Positions 1 through 20,790 are shown, counted from the first letter of the stretch. The stretch is 64,000 bases of DNA from Hirudinaria manillensis (GCA_034509925.1 CM067527.1:3484501-3548500); one strand, 5' to 3'. The notes: a model not told the origin generated them from the letters alone. A program made the numbers and translations.

Positions 1-518
1 CTAAACAACGAATTAACTTTGCCAGAACTTATTTACAAAAGCACCCGAATCCTACTCCTTTTTCTAGTCAAAAGTCAGTTTAAACGTGACCTTAAATCGT
101 AAAGGCGTTTAGGTTATGCTCTTACTCGGTAAAACGTCAGGTAAAATGCCGGACTGTGATTTAGCAACAATCATTTTTATCATTAAGTTCTACTAAGCAA
201 TTTTTATAACATTTATATCAATTATTAATCAAAATTTTTTTAAATTAACTAAATTTGAACGGTGACCTTGTAATTAAATGCCAACCTTCACCTTAAAATC
301 TATTTTAACCTTTGACCCTCTCAACGTAAATGACAAAATTATATTTTTATTTAATTTTAAATTTATTATGTTATATTCAGTTACTTTTTTATTGCTCAAT
401 ATGCTCCTCAAGGTTCTAAAATGGCGAATAAAACAAGTAAACAAAATGATTGCTTGAGCGATTTTGATTTTTGTGCTTTTTTAAATTATATCTTAGTTCT
501 TTTTGTGAAATTTTATAT
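1..518. other. AT-rich stretch without a recognised gene
   Basis: Very AT-rich sequence with no exon-like open frame and no recognisable protein similarity on either strand. It leads into the tandem repeat cluster that starts near 519. Confidence 0.5.
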
Positions 519-1380
519 TGGAGAATCAAGAACCACGGCTTAATAATAGTTTAACGGTCATAACGTAATCTCCGTACATTAAAAAGTGGCTTCTGATGAC
601 CGTCGCATACGTAGTAACTTTCGATGGACAGAAACGGGTCACATATTCTATAGAAATTGTAAATTAACGTTAATTAAGTTTAAAGCAAACGCAATAATTT
701 GGTGAAATAAGGAAGTGGTCTTACGCTTATTTTCGCCTCAAATCATTTTTGTGCATTTGTGAAGTGCAACATAATTTTTTTCATATTGGAGAACCAAGAA
801 CCACGGCTAATTAGTAGTTTAATGGTCGTAACATGATCTCCGTACATTAAAAAAAGTGGCTTCTGATGACCGTCGCATATGTAGTAACTTTCGATGGACA
901 GAAACGGGTCACATATTCTATAGAAATTGTAAATTAATGTAATTTTTGTGCATTTTGTGAAGTGCAACATAATTTTTTTCATATTGGAGAAACAAGAACC
1001 ACGGCTCATTAGTAGTTTAATGGTCGTAACATGATCTCCGTACATTAAAAACAAGTGGCTTCTGATGACCGTCGCATATGTAGTAACTTTCGATGGACAG
1101 AAACGGGTCACATATTCTATAGAAATTGTAAATTAATATCAATTAAATTTAAAGCAAACGCAATACATTGGGTTAAGGTGGTGTTGCAATTATAACGGGC
1201 AAAGGTGAAACAATGCTTAGAAGTGAATATTATTTTAATATATTGGAAAATAAAGAAACACGGCTTGTTATAAGTAACAGCGGTCGTTACATATTTTCCA
1301 TACATTGATCAAGGTGACTCCTGATAATCATTAAGATTCTGTAATAACGCTTGATGGACTGACGGGTCACACACTTGTTT
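519..1380. repeat. Tandem repeat cluster, about four diverged units of 200-260 bp
   Basis: Units begin near 519, 782, 983 and 1241. Each carries the same ordered blocks: TTGGAGAA then AGAACCACGGCT, a GATCTCCGTACATTAAAAA block, GGCTTCTGATGACCGTCGCA, ACTTTCGATGGACAG and ACGGGTCACA. Units 2 and 3 are nearly identical and about 200 bp apart; unit 4 is clearly diverged and unit 1 has a different spacer. Long frames on the minus strand here only reflect the repetition. It could be a local satellite or a decayed mobile element; I see no terminal repeats and no coding core. Confidence 0.8.
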
Positions 1381-2264
1381 AATGGTTCATACTGTAGATC
1401 TTTAATTTATATGTTTATATTACATAAGTTAAATAAATTTGTTATGCGTTATATTATTAATATTATTATTATTAATAGTCAGAATAAACAATCGAAAACC
1501 CATCGTCGAAAACGAATGTAATATTTAGGGGGAATTCTTGCTGAATAAATCGGACTTTTCGACATTAAAATTTTTTTATTTCGGACATTAAAGAAAATAT
1601 CTTTGAATTGAATATGAATATTTATTATTTGGAATATGGACTGGAGCATAAATGCTTCAGTTGAATTGCAAAACACAATAAAATCAATTAGAATGAAGCC
1701 TGTTCAAATTTTCTCCGTGGCCCATTCAATTTGATGGAATCAATTGAGAAAGGCCTAGATTTTGATAATGTAATTGGCACCTGGCACTATTTTGTAATTA
1801 AGGCTAGATGCCTGATTTTATAACATAGCAGTGAATAGAGAATATAATACTTAATTATTCTGAAAAAGAAGATCATTTCGAGTGGACCACGCAACTTACG
1901 ACAGAAGGATTCGTTGAAAATATATAATGTCTCAATCTTTTATCGGACCAATTTACTGCCAGTTGGCACCATTGTTGATTCGGTTATTCTTTGAGAAGGA
2001 AATTTTGAGAAATTACAAGAACTCTGGCCAAACGAAAAGAATGCCTTGTCAGTCTCTAGCGCTGACTCTAGTTCTATTTAATGAACAAACTCTCCAATTA
2101 ACTGGATTCTGTTACAGTTATTAATAACGTCATCCATACTACAAATTCAATTCATAATTTGCTTCAAGTGTACTTAAAATTTTTCTACAAGACTTTTCTG
2201 AAAATTCGTTGGAAATATATTTTTAATTCGTTACTTTAGACTCAGGTGTGAATGCTAAACTGGT
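1381..2264. other. AT-rich intergenic stretch, nothing recognised
   Basis: No exon-like segment with splice sites and no known protein motif is visible. A 65-codon open frame near 1927-2124 has no family resemblance or supporting splice sites. Confidence 0.5.
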
Positions 2265-2325
2265 CGAAAGATCATTTGAAATGATAAAGGTCTTTCGATC
2301 ATTTCAAATGATAAAGGTCTTTCGA
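2265..2325. repeat. 27-bp tandem duplication with hairpin potential
   Basis: Two 27-bp copies sit side by side at 2270-2296 and 2297-2323, differing by one base. The core ATCATTTCAAATGAT is a perfect palindrome around its central C. TCGAAAG on the left and CTTTCGA on the right extend the pairing, so the region could fold as a long hairpin. It ends about 260 bp upstream of the antistasin-like start codon. Confidence 0.7.
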
Positions 2326-2529
2326 TCGATGCACTGCGTTTAGTTGACTTCACAATAAAGATTAGCTGTTGAAATCGGGACATTGAATCTTCTCGAGTCC
2401 ATTGTCACCGAGTTGGATTAGCTAAAGAGCTCGACTTTAACCTATATTTGATTATGGAAACCCACAAACTATGGAGGTAATGCTTAGGTAGTCATTATTT
2501 TGAAAGCTTTGATAAAGCCACGAGAAGCG

Positions 2530-2536
2530 TATAAAT
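2530..2536 (+). promoter_or_regulatory. Candidate TATA box of the antistasin-like gene
   Basis: TATAAAT lies 47 bases before the start codon at 2583. This spacing would fit a short 5' leader. The call rests on sequence and position only. Confidence 0.45.
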
Positions 2537-2582
2537 GTAAGTCGAGAAGGAAGGTAATCAGTCTCGTTTCTCATTTGTCAGA

Positions 2583-5267
2583 ATGTTGTGGTTTTTTCTG
2601 ATCTTGCCTCTCCTTAGCAGTGCACTGCCTCACCAAGACTACGTGATAGGTAACAGTTACCCGATTTTGATATAATTTTAAATCTTACTATTGCCTATTT
2701 TTTTAACTCCATTAGAAATTTAGTGTTACCCTGCATATACAGATTAGCTGTTAGGTAATGTTTTAAAGAGCTTAAAAATAGAATTTTTATTCTTAAATAG
2801 TTCCAATTTTCTCCTGAATCTTTATACTAAAATAAAGGCATTTAACCAATTGACTATTACAATTTGGATATCAAGATGGCCATTTTAAATAAACCCACAG
2901 ACTACTTAGAGGAAGAGAAATGCCCTAGACTGGACGATTGCCGTCTGAACTGCGCCTTGGGCTACGCCGTCAACGCAGACGGATGCGAAGTCTGTGAGTG
3001 TTCGAATCAACCCTGCACAGTAAGTTTCCTTGAATAAAGATTTTGAACAAAAAAGATTCATCTGACTTTATGCTGTTGACAAAAATTAGTCATGGATTTG
3101 TTGTAGTCATTGGGTTTGTTTTATTCGCCCTATTGTTAAGATCCTATTGAGCCATTCGACAAAATCGTCACCATAAACGAATGTAATCTTAAAACGTTTC
3201 AACCAGGGAAAGTCTTCGTGCAGATTTCCAAAGAAATTCAGTTCATTTGAGAAAACGTGTGAAGAAATGGAATCTTGCCACCCATTTGCCTCGCTTGGCA
3301 TAGTCAACGGTGATCTCTCAAACCATTGCTATTGTTATATGTTGTTTTACGGTGTTGCGTTAATTAATATCTACATGAGTAATTCAAGTAGATAAATCAT
3401 ACATATCATTACATTGATTTGATGCTCCTTTAGCTTAATTTATGAAATTCTTCGGAATGATTCATGCATTGTTCCAAATTTATTGATGTCCAAATTGCTT
3501 AGTAATTAGGCGGTTAAACAATGGAAATTCTAGGCTAAAAAATACTGCCATGATTTATTTGTCGGCAAAACTAACATTATTGGTAACAACATGAATATTT
3601 ATTGATTCGTTTTACAGGATGTCCCAACATAACCTGCCAAACGTTCTGTGAATATGGCTATGAAGTGGGGAACTCAGGTTGTCCAATCTGCATCTGCAAG
3701 AAACACCCATGCATGGTACGTTGTCCGATCGCTGAACTTTTATGCACTAATTTCACGTAAAATAAGATTGGCACCGATTCTATGGACTGAAGTTCCAGGA
3801 TTTAATTGATACTTTTGTTTCAAAGAATTCTGACAACCACTGTGACGAAAATCAAGTCTGCGTCGCCAGTGAAGAAGACTGCCAGAGTCCACCTTGTCAT
3901 TGGACATCCAAATGTGTCCCAAGTAAGAACAGGAAAAGACCTCTTCTGTAAAAGACCTTTAACCATTTCCTTATCCATCGATATGCGTGGAATATATTCA
4001 ATAACAATAGCTTCACTGACATTACAATACTGCATTAATTTGTCTTCTGTACTACTAACTACTACTACTAATAATAATGCTTATACATCTTAGGTATCTT
4101 GCTTAATGCTTATTTAAAATTGATCAACTAATTGATATTCTAATTCAGAATGTCGAGAAATGAATTGTGTGGTCGATTGCCAGTTTGGCAACAAAAGGGA
4201 CGAAAATGGATGCGAGACGTACCAATGCAAGAAGGACTTTTGTGACGTGCGTTGGCTTTCCTGTGAAGAAAATAATTAAGAATATGCCAATGATTTTTCT
4301 AACAAAAACGTTTGCGTCACTTTCGTGGCAAATTAATTTTAAAATATTCCATTAATTCATTTCTTAAATTATATTTATGCTCAGCATATAATTTGTTTTG
4401 CAGTAAGGCAATAAATAGTACACTAATTGCTGCCTAATTCATGAATATGACGTAACTTTTTTTTTATATCTTTCTTTAAGGGGGTGACCTGCTCAGTGAA
4501 CCAAGAATGTGTTCACAACCCAAACAAAGGAGACCTAAGCCAATGCGGTTGGTTCGCTATTCTTATATTGTCGGACAAATCTTAAATCTTGTCAAATTAT
4601 GCTAAGATATATTTTAACTTGCAATGGAGTTATAATAATTTATAATTTTATAATAATATAATTTATAATCATGTAATCAAATCGTGTAATGATTCACACT
4701 TAATTTCATTCAGTTTGCAAAAAACCAAAATGTGATCTCACTTGTCCATTTGGTTTGGCCAGAGACAAGAACGGATGTCAGCTTTGCCAATGCGTTGCCG
4801 ACCCATGCCAGGTTTCGCTTTGTTTTTGCTATTTGTCTAATTTTCCCCTAAATCTGTAAAGGTTTCAGTTATAAAGATTAACTTACGTGGTGCTTGTGAA
4901 TTATAAGCGCTTCTATTTCATTTTGGCTAATTGTTTGTCTGGTGGGCAATGCATTAATTAGTAAGCAACTAATCTAAACTTTATTTTTAAACAATTTGAT
5001 ATGATTTAGACTCAAAAGTTTTCATAATAATATTAAAATATGGAATAACTCTTCTATTAAAGTTTATGTGAAGCAATTATTAATCAGGATTACATTTTTC
5101 GTCGACAGACTTTGTCCTGCAATTACGGTTTCAAATGCAGACCTGTCCAAATGCCGGTCTGTCTGGAAAAGCCGTGCCCCTTTACAGTAAAATGCTTCTC
5201 GCAACATAATTTGGAGATTTCATATCCATTTATCTCGGATGAGAAGTTCGATATAGTTGAGGACTGA
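2583..5267 (+). CDS. Secreted multidomain antistasin-like protein (predicted protease inhibitor)
   Basis: Exons: 2583-2649, 2901-3019, 3207-3309, 3618-3715, 3826-3922, 4149-4246, 4481-4547, 4714-4811, 5109-5267. All junctions keep phase and give 301 residues. Residues 1 to about 15 (MLWFFLILPLLSSA) form a signal peptide. Exons 2, 4, 6 and 8 each encode one antistasin-type module with the spacing C-x(3-5)-C-x3-C-x2-G-x(6-7)-G-C-x2-C-x-C-x4-C. Exons 3, 5, 7 and 9 encode a second cysteine module; in exons 5 and 9 it reads C-x5-C-x(6-7)-C-x4-C-x5-C. The module in exon 6 has Tyr in place of its middle cysteine. Antistasin-family proteins are secreted serine protease inhibitors, some of them anticoagulants, so extracellular protease inhibition is the likely role; the target is unknown. 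Exon 3 was placed because its phase (0 in, 1 out) and cysteine pattern repair the frame. The last exon ends with about 25 residues lacking cysteine. Confidence 0.87.
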
Positions 5268-5304
5268 AAGTCCAAGTGCAACATTGGACTTGAGTGCAAG
5301 TGAA

Positions 5305-5310
5305 AATAAA
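5305..5310 (+). terminator. Poly(A) signal AATAAA of the antistasin-like gene
   Basis: AATAAA lies 38 bases after the TGA stop codon, which fits a short 3' untranslated region. Confidence 0.7.
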
Positions 5311-6196
5311 GACGAGGCATGAACTTATGGATATTAAGTACTTTGCTGTTATCTATTTTTCAGTGCTTTTTGTCAATTGAGATTGTTCCATCATCTTTCT
5401 AGCTAGACCCGTTCCAGCTTCAATAAAATTAAATTCACTACCTCTTTTTTAATAATGTCAAACGCCTAAATAGATTGTATAATGAGAAAATGGCAGAGAT
5501 TAATCTACTCAAAGTAACAAGACGATTTTTTAGCATAAAGTTGTTTAATTACACCAAACAAAACACTGAGATCTTGGAATGATACTATAACTCTTCAGGT
5601 CAAAAGAAATAGTTACACAGTTTGAGGATGTGAACTTGATAAGGGTGACGCGATATCATTTGGTTAACAGCAACAATTCTTCGGTTCTGCTGCCTTTGGC
5701 TAAATTATATGACTGAACAGTTAAAAATAATTCAATAAACCGAATTCATTTTCTAAAATATAGTTTGTAGTAAAACGCAGAACTTAAAATTTTCATAGTT
5801 CCATTTACGAGAATTTGATTGCGCTCCCAATTTTAAACGTTTCTCTAGGAATACATCATGGCTTAAGTTCCGGTGACCAGCCGTGTTTTCGTTTCTTTAT
5901 GACAATGGTGGGAGACTTGCCCAATGAAATTCGTTTGAGTTTATTTGATCATATTTCTAAGGAAAACTACACGCAAATAAATTCTGTACCTAGGATTTCG
6001 TAATAAATTTCGGTTTCAAATAGCAACAAAAGACTTGAACTTGCGCATTATATTGAACTCAAGCTGATAAAATAACTTGACTCAAAAGTGCCGATGTTTA
6101 GATGTGATTTTGTTTTTGTCACGATACACATTGTGATTCCTCATCAAAAGTAATTTGACCCATAAAAAGCTATAGTTTTCACAAACATCACAAGAC
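5311..6196. other. Intergenic stretch, no gene recognised
   Basis: AT-rich spacer between the antistasin-like gene and the RING/B-box gene. A 62-codon open frame near 5815-6003 has no recognised relatives and no supporting signals. The promoter of the next gene presumably lies in the last few hundred bases, but no clear element stands out. Confidence 0.45.
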
Positions 6197-8255
6197 ATGA
6201 AACGTGCCCAGGCTAACAGGACTTCAAAGATGGACAGCTACGAACATGTGCTCATGTGTCTCATTTGTAGGAGTCTTTTTGATGATCACGATCATCAGCC
6301 AAAGTTTTTGCCATGTCATCACACTTTCTGTAAGGACTGCCTCAGAGAATTTGTGCGACAAATGGGTGATGAAATAGAATGCCCCAGCTGCCGGAAGCCG
6401 GCCACGATACCCGCAGCTGGCGTAGCAGCTCTACAAACCAACTTCTATGCCAAATATATTCAGAGCCTTGTCTATGGCGTTGGTGCATTGGGCTGTTCTC
6501 CTTCGATGCTGGGCGAAGGACGTGGAGACACCGACCCGTTGTGTCAAACTCATGATTCTATGAAGGCGCAATATTTTTGCAAGCAATGTTCCAGGACGGC
6601 ATGCGAGTCCTGTTTTTCTGGTGAAGGTTCTTGTTCGAGCCATCAGAAGCAACCCTTGGTTGCTGCTGCAGAAGACTTCCAGGGTAAGATCGATTCAAGT
6701 TTTGAAAGAGCCAATGCTCTGATAGAACAAAAGAAGGTGGAGCTGGAGGCAAGATTAAAGGCATTTTCAGAAGAGAAGGACAGAGCCTTGTTGAAGATCG
6801 ATGCTGCATTTGAAGCCCATGTCCATTTGCTCAATAGGAGGGCCACACTGTTGAAGAATAAAGTATGATAAAAATTGAATTACTTAATCCTAATTTTTAA
6901 ATGGATTAGTAACAATGTTAGTGAAATAGTTTGAAGTTCAACTTGATTGTCATTGGCTATTGTAAGCCTTATATTGACCTGATCTTTGCATATTATGTAA
7001 AGTGATATGATCAGCCTGAATTTGGTGATTTTGTGCACTGCTTACCCCTATGAATGTTTATGGCAGTGCTTGGTTTTGATTGATTACCTTTGCCGCTATC
7101 ATTACATGCAGCATCCATTTGAGCTAACATGTACACCATCTTTTTGATAATGTCAAAAACACCTAAAGCCTCTCTCTACATCAATGTTATTTCCTTATTT
7201 TATTAATTAATGAATTAATTTCTAGGTGATAGATTCATACAACGAGAGGGTTACATCGTTCGAGTCTGATTTGGAAGAAATATCGACTGCCATGACTTGC
7301 ATCATCAGTCTCAAGGAGTTTCACGAAACAGCCATCAGCAGAGGACGATTAGAAGACATTGAAAAAGTAAATGCGGCACGGATGCATCGACGACGAAGTC
7401 GTTATAATTCTTTGCCACCATGTTTTTAAAATTTACTTGTCAACAATCTGTCGGAGCAAGAAATTAATTTTTGATTTTCATAATTACTTTCCAATGAAGG
7501 GAGTGGAAGAATTGAACGAGGTTTATTCCAACGTGGAGAGTCGTATCCATCCGAGACCCTACCACGTCCTGTTCGAAGATAGGCATGGCATCGAGAGGTT
7601 CAAGTCTTGCATCAAGGATCTAGGAAAGGTCACCTGCTTTGCCGGGTCGGCTGGCGCCTCAGACCAGAGGAACTCCGCCTTGGCCTCGGGAGACGACGAT
7701 CCCCCCGACACCACCCCTTCCTCTCCGCACCCTCCTTCCTCCGGGGGATTTTCTGACCGACCGAACGACGGAAGACCGGACGCCCGAGACCAAGGGAGCG
7801 TCGACGAAGGAGAACGACCGCCACCAGAAGGTCAGCGCAACGGAAGCATGTCGGATGCTGTCCAAGGACTTGGAATGGTGAAGCCATCGAACGTGGTTTC
7901 TGGAACAAAAGACACTGAATCATGCCATGGAAGCCGCGGCCAGACTTTAGAAATGACTACCTTGCAGGTCAACAAAACTGAAGCCGTAGATACCCGCAAC
8001 AACAACAACAACAGAGGCTTCATTGACTTCATATCGACCCGTCTCCACAGGCCCTGTTCTGCCAGGGTCAAGAAGGCTTTTGAGAAGTTCAAGGACGAAG
8101 AGAAGGACGACGGACAAGGGGGCGACCCCGAAGTTCGCAACGTCATGAAGGGCCTGGCTTCCCCGGTTCGAAGACCCAAGTTTCTGATCTCCCCCGACAA
8201 CATGAAGGCGGACAGGAACAAAGCCACCGAGATTATCCCAAGAAGTTTAATATGA
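6197..8255 (+). CDS. RING and B-box (TRIM-like) protein, probable E3 ubiquitin ligase
   Basis: Exons 6197-6862, 7226-7366 and 7500-8255 join in phase 0 to give 520 residues. A C3HC4 RING finger uses C21, C24, C40, H42, C45, C48, C62 and C65. A B-box 2 follows with C116, H119, C128, C131, C136, C139, C146 and H149. Residues about 160-290 are rich in Glu, Lys and Leu and should form the coiled coil, so the order is RING-B-box-coiled coil as in TRIM proteins. No NHL, SPRY or FN3 domain follows. Instead the tail (from about residue 310) is low-complexity, with Pro/Ser/Gly, a short Asn run and a basic C-terminus. RING domains recruit E2 enzymes, so ubiquitin ligase activity is inferred. In-frame ATGs at 6197 and 6230 are both possible starts. 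The TRIM subfamily is not resolved. Confidence 0.87.
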
Positions 8256-8399
8256 TCGCTTCTGCCAGATGCCCGATCTGCATTCTCGTTCGTGGCTTAC
8301 GTTCAGACTTAGCAGTCGTAAGACTCGTTGGCCGGACGATGACGACGATGATGATGATGATGATGATAACGATAGTGATGGATGCGGAGGGGTTTCCTA

Positions 8400-8405
8400 A
8401 ATAAA
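8400..8405 (+). terminator. Poly(A) signal AATAAA of the RING/B-box gene
   Basis: AATAAA lies about 145 bases after the TGA stop codon, just beyond a GAC/GAT microsatellite at about 8338-8375. Confidence 0.6.
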
Positions 8406-11400
8406 TTTTTCTGCCATTTGCTTGAAGAATTATGACGAGCTGCTAAGGGCTAGTGCAAAGCTATTAATAGTTCTGAGGCCGTGACGGTGCCCTCGTGCTC
8501 CTCTCGTTTCGATCGTCGTGGCGACGATTGGTTTCGCCACTTTGGAGATGACGTGAACTGTTTTGACGTGAATATTTTTTGCATGAATGTGAGAAATGGG
8601 CAGGTGATGCTAGAATGCTTTTGTAATCATCATCATCATCATCATTATTGTTGTTGTTAAATGTTAATTTCTTTCACCATTTTTGATCTTGCTCTTATGT
8701 CTTTATGTCTCTTATGATGTCTTTATTTTGTTCACTTAGATCAGTTTATTTCAATCTGCTATTGCTTCCTGATATAAGATGTGATCTGGAGTGCCAGGTT
8801 ACAGTGGTTGTGATGTACAATTGTTAATGTATGATTATTATGGTGACGACGACGACGACGATGATGTTTTATCAGTGAATTCTTATCTTTATCGTGCTTA
8901 TTATGGCTGCTTGAGGGCTGACCTTGGTAGTCTGAAATACCAGCTTTGAGTAGCTTAATTGGTGTTGTTATCTGAATGAATGTTGAGATAATGTCTATTA
9001 TCTTGTTAATTGATGACCTCAAGATGTCATGCTTTAGCATAATAGTGGGTATGATATTGTCACCTCAGACATTGGTCATCATTTAACCCTTTAACTTTTG
9101 ACATTCAAATGTCTTCTATGCCCAGAAGTTGTTTTCCTGCTCTTCGCTGCCAGTGCGGTTGTTATTCTCAGCTCGTAATTTCCTGGATTAACAATTTTTT
9201 TCCATATTTAACCAGTGGCAATCAAAGTCGGAGAATTTTAATCTTGTAACTTTGCTCGATCTGATCTTGGTGTGACTCTGTGTCTGTTCTTTGCCTCTTT
9301 TTATCACTTTTGCCAAAAACTAAGATCCATCTCTTTGTTTAAAGGTCTTATGATTACTTTGCCTGCTTGTTGTGAGCTTCTGATTTTCATAACTCAAAGT
9401 CAATGGGATTTGTTGACCAATCAAATATCGGACGACTAGCGACCTCTTCATAATTCACCTCTCGGATGGAATTTCTGACGGCATAAATGTTAGATCCACT
9501 GATAGATGGCCGCCTTGTTATGCTTTTGCATCTACTTCTCGGATCTGCTGTTTCCCATCTTTCATTCCATAAGGATATGCAACCAATAGCATCATCATCA
9601 TCACCAGCACTACCACCACCATCATCATCGTCATCATTTGGATCTAGTCCTGCTCGAACTTCTAATTACATTCAATCGAGTGTGATTATTTATTATCCAA
9701 TGTTTGCATGAAGTTAATTGATGTAATTTAATGAACGGATTGAATAATGGATGAAGATGTCAAAAGATCTGCTGTCCTACCGTGATTATCATCGTCGTTG
9801 TCCCCCTCGTCATCGTTGTCATCACCATCATCATCATCAAGTGAGATAGATGCTGTATGAACTCTTTTGACTTTGCTGACCATTCTAGTTCTGGCATTGA
9901 ATGGTTGAACTAATTGATCTCATCATGACTCAATGATTGTCCTCTTACGTTTTTGGATGATAAGCAAAAAAAAAATCCGTAAAGCTTAAGAAAAATGCAT
10001 TTGTTTGTTGGTGGATTGTGAAATGAATTTGTGGATGCTCAATATCTCTCTTCGTCTACTTTCGTTTGTTGTCCAGCAAAATGTTTTCCATTTTTATTTA
10101 TTTCTTTTGAATAAGCTACAGTGAAGCGTTGTTGATGTACATAATAATAATAGTAAAGATAATGATGATGATGGTGCTGATGATGATAAATTTTGGACTT
10201 CTTGCCAAACTCTTGTGCTTTGCTTAAGTTTCTGAAGATTTTTTTTATCATGGCAATCTTGAAAGTGTAATTGTTGATGATGATGGTGATAATAATGATG
10301 TTGATGATGGTGATGATGAACATGATGATGATGATGATGATAATGCTGTTGTTGATGGTGATGATGATGAAGAGGAGGAAGCAAAATGTTCCAGAAAATC
10401 AGAGAATAACAGTATTTCAATTCATTATTTGGGGTGATTAAGCTTGATTGATCCTTCTTATTTTGAGTAACTGGTTTTTGTTTTTCCAGAAATAAATAGA
10501 ATTTTTCTTTTTAGTTTTTGACATAAAATCATGTTTACCAGATTTTGTTTCAGGTTGCATGTTTTGCCATGTTTCCTCGCACCCCTTGTGTGACTGATTT
10601 TAAAGTTATTTGACATGAAAAAGTCATGCAACATCTATATGTCTACAAATATATTAAAGAGGATTTATTCCTCTATATTTTTGCCTTTAGGTTAGGCTTC
10701 AGCTCAGCCTGGCTTAACCATAGCTAGACATAAAACATTTTGCGATATTCCCACCAGATTTTTTCATGATTTTGGTTTACCCTGGAATCTATTTTCCATT
10801 GTATGGTTGGAACAGGTTAGGCAAAAGTTGACAAGTGTCATTGTTGGTTTAATCATCTTTGAATGGCAATTATTGTCATTATTGCTTAACGATTATGTTA
10901 ATGTTGGTTCGGTAATATTCATTCGATGAATTTCCTAGTTAATAGCAGTTCGCTTCCTCGACTTCGCTTCAATTAAAATTCAGGAACTGGCGCACGAAAC
11001 ATAATTTAGAATAATTGTATATTTACTGCCTTAGGAGCTCCTCAAAGTTTTGGAATTTTTTAGAAAGTGAGCTCAAGATTTGGTTATGCCTCTTTATGCA
11101 AGACTTGTCAGAGGGGATGAGTTTGCTCTCAGCCTTGACCCCCAAGTCTGTCCCAAAAGGACCTTAAAAATCTAGTCTTCCTGGTTTCCAGGAAGATTGC
11201 AATTGAAGGTGATTAGAGATTATTTCGTTGGCCAATTTTCTCTTCTGGAATCTGTAGGAAATGTTGGAGCAATGCCTGTGGTGCAGAAAGTTCCCAAATT
11301 GGGATACTTGTGTGATATCCTTAACCCTATAATAAGAATAACAGAAAGGGTCATCGTGTTTGACCCAATTTGTTTAAAGGGGAAAAATTGTGTGTTTTAT

Positions 11401-12316
11401 GTTGGCAGTTGTTCGATCTTAAAACTAATTAATGAATAGTAATTACAGTTATTGACAAAGCCTGACAATCAGCCAACGAATTTAGATAGAATCGATCACT
11501 TTTGTTCTATATGTCACAAAATCTCCGAATTTGAGTCTAAAACTTTGAATAGTATTTTTAAAATTTAAAGCTAAATAGGAATAATTAGTAAAATAAATTA
11601 ATTTTAAGTGAACTCTATATTTGTGGTCCATGTTTTTCGTCTGCTCTGAAACTGCTTGCGACAATTAAGGGCATCGGGTGCAATGTCCTAGTTCTTGACT
11701 GTTCGTTAATTGAACTGGGGAATGAATGCTAAAATCACGTGACATTTTTTTTTTACGAGAATGTCTTGTGCATTTTGTTTGTAGCTTGCAGAGTGTGTGT
11801 TCACTCGCAATGTCTTTTCTGCAGAAGGTGAAGTGCTATTCGTTAAGCTTGGCTAAAAGCTACGATAGCTTCCCAAGTGCGTATAAGGATGTGCTAGGAG
11901 CAAGTTTAGCAGGTTGGTTAAGGTCGTAGTTGATGTTGCATTGAGTTTCTTTTGATACAACAGCTGAGGTTACCTGGATTTGATTTTAAAGCTCGGTTTT
12001 ATTGCCATAGCATTAAATATTTCTGTTAAGTTTGATTTGATTTAATAATGTAGTTTTATTAATTTCTAAACATTGTAAGTTGTGATGCGTAATTTAAGGA
12101 AATGTCTCGAGATGCAAATGATTTATAAGAGGTATGGATTGCATAACATATGTATTTTCCCCTTAAACTTCATTATTTAATTTCCAAGCTCATAATAAAG
12201 TAATTTGTGTTTAGTTTGTGTTTTAGTTTCTTCCATTTAAATTCAGTCTTTAAATTACTTAACATGCAAACATGCAAAGGAAACTCAATTTTCTTATATA
12301 ATAGAATAAACCGAGG
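8406..12316. other. Gene-poor spacer with GAT/ATC microsatellites
   Basis: No exon chain or protein family was recognised on either strand. Short trinucleotide tracts occur near 8627-8655, 8838-8865, 9590-9635, 9780-9840, 10140-10190 and 10270-10375. Open frames such as His-rich 10094-10420 (minus) come from these tracts. The right end must contain the promoter and leader of the dehydrogenase gene. Confidence 0.5.
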
Positions 12317-20667
<8,351 letters not shown>

Positions 20668-20713
20668 CAACCTTCGCCAATTACGATGCCTCATGCGATT
20701 AAAAATTTTAAAA

Positions 20714-20723
20714 AATAAATAAA
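20714..20723 (+). terminator. Overlapping poly(A) signals after DPYD
   Basis: Two overlapping AATAAA hexamers start 47 bases after the TAG stop codon. They fit the 3' end of the dehydrogenase transcript. Confidence 0.7.
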
Positions 20724-20790
20724 ATATTCAGAAGATTATGTTAATTATTCAGAAGATGTTAAATATTCAGAAGATTATGTTAATTATGAA
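20724..20790. repeat. Short degenerate tandem repeat (ATTCAGAAGATTATGTTAA)
   Basis: Three imperfect copies of ATTCAGAAGA(TTATGTTAA) follow the DPYD poly(A) signals directly. No coding content. Confidence 0.6.

Noticed and set aside
743..1111. 122-codon minus-strand open frame
   Set aside because: It spans two units of the tandem repeat and repeats its own sequence; no family resemblance or start context supports coding.
10094..10420. His-rich 108-codon minus frame
   Set aside because: It translates a GAT/ATC microsatellite; equivalent frames exist on other strands and phases.
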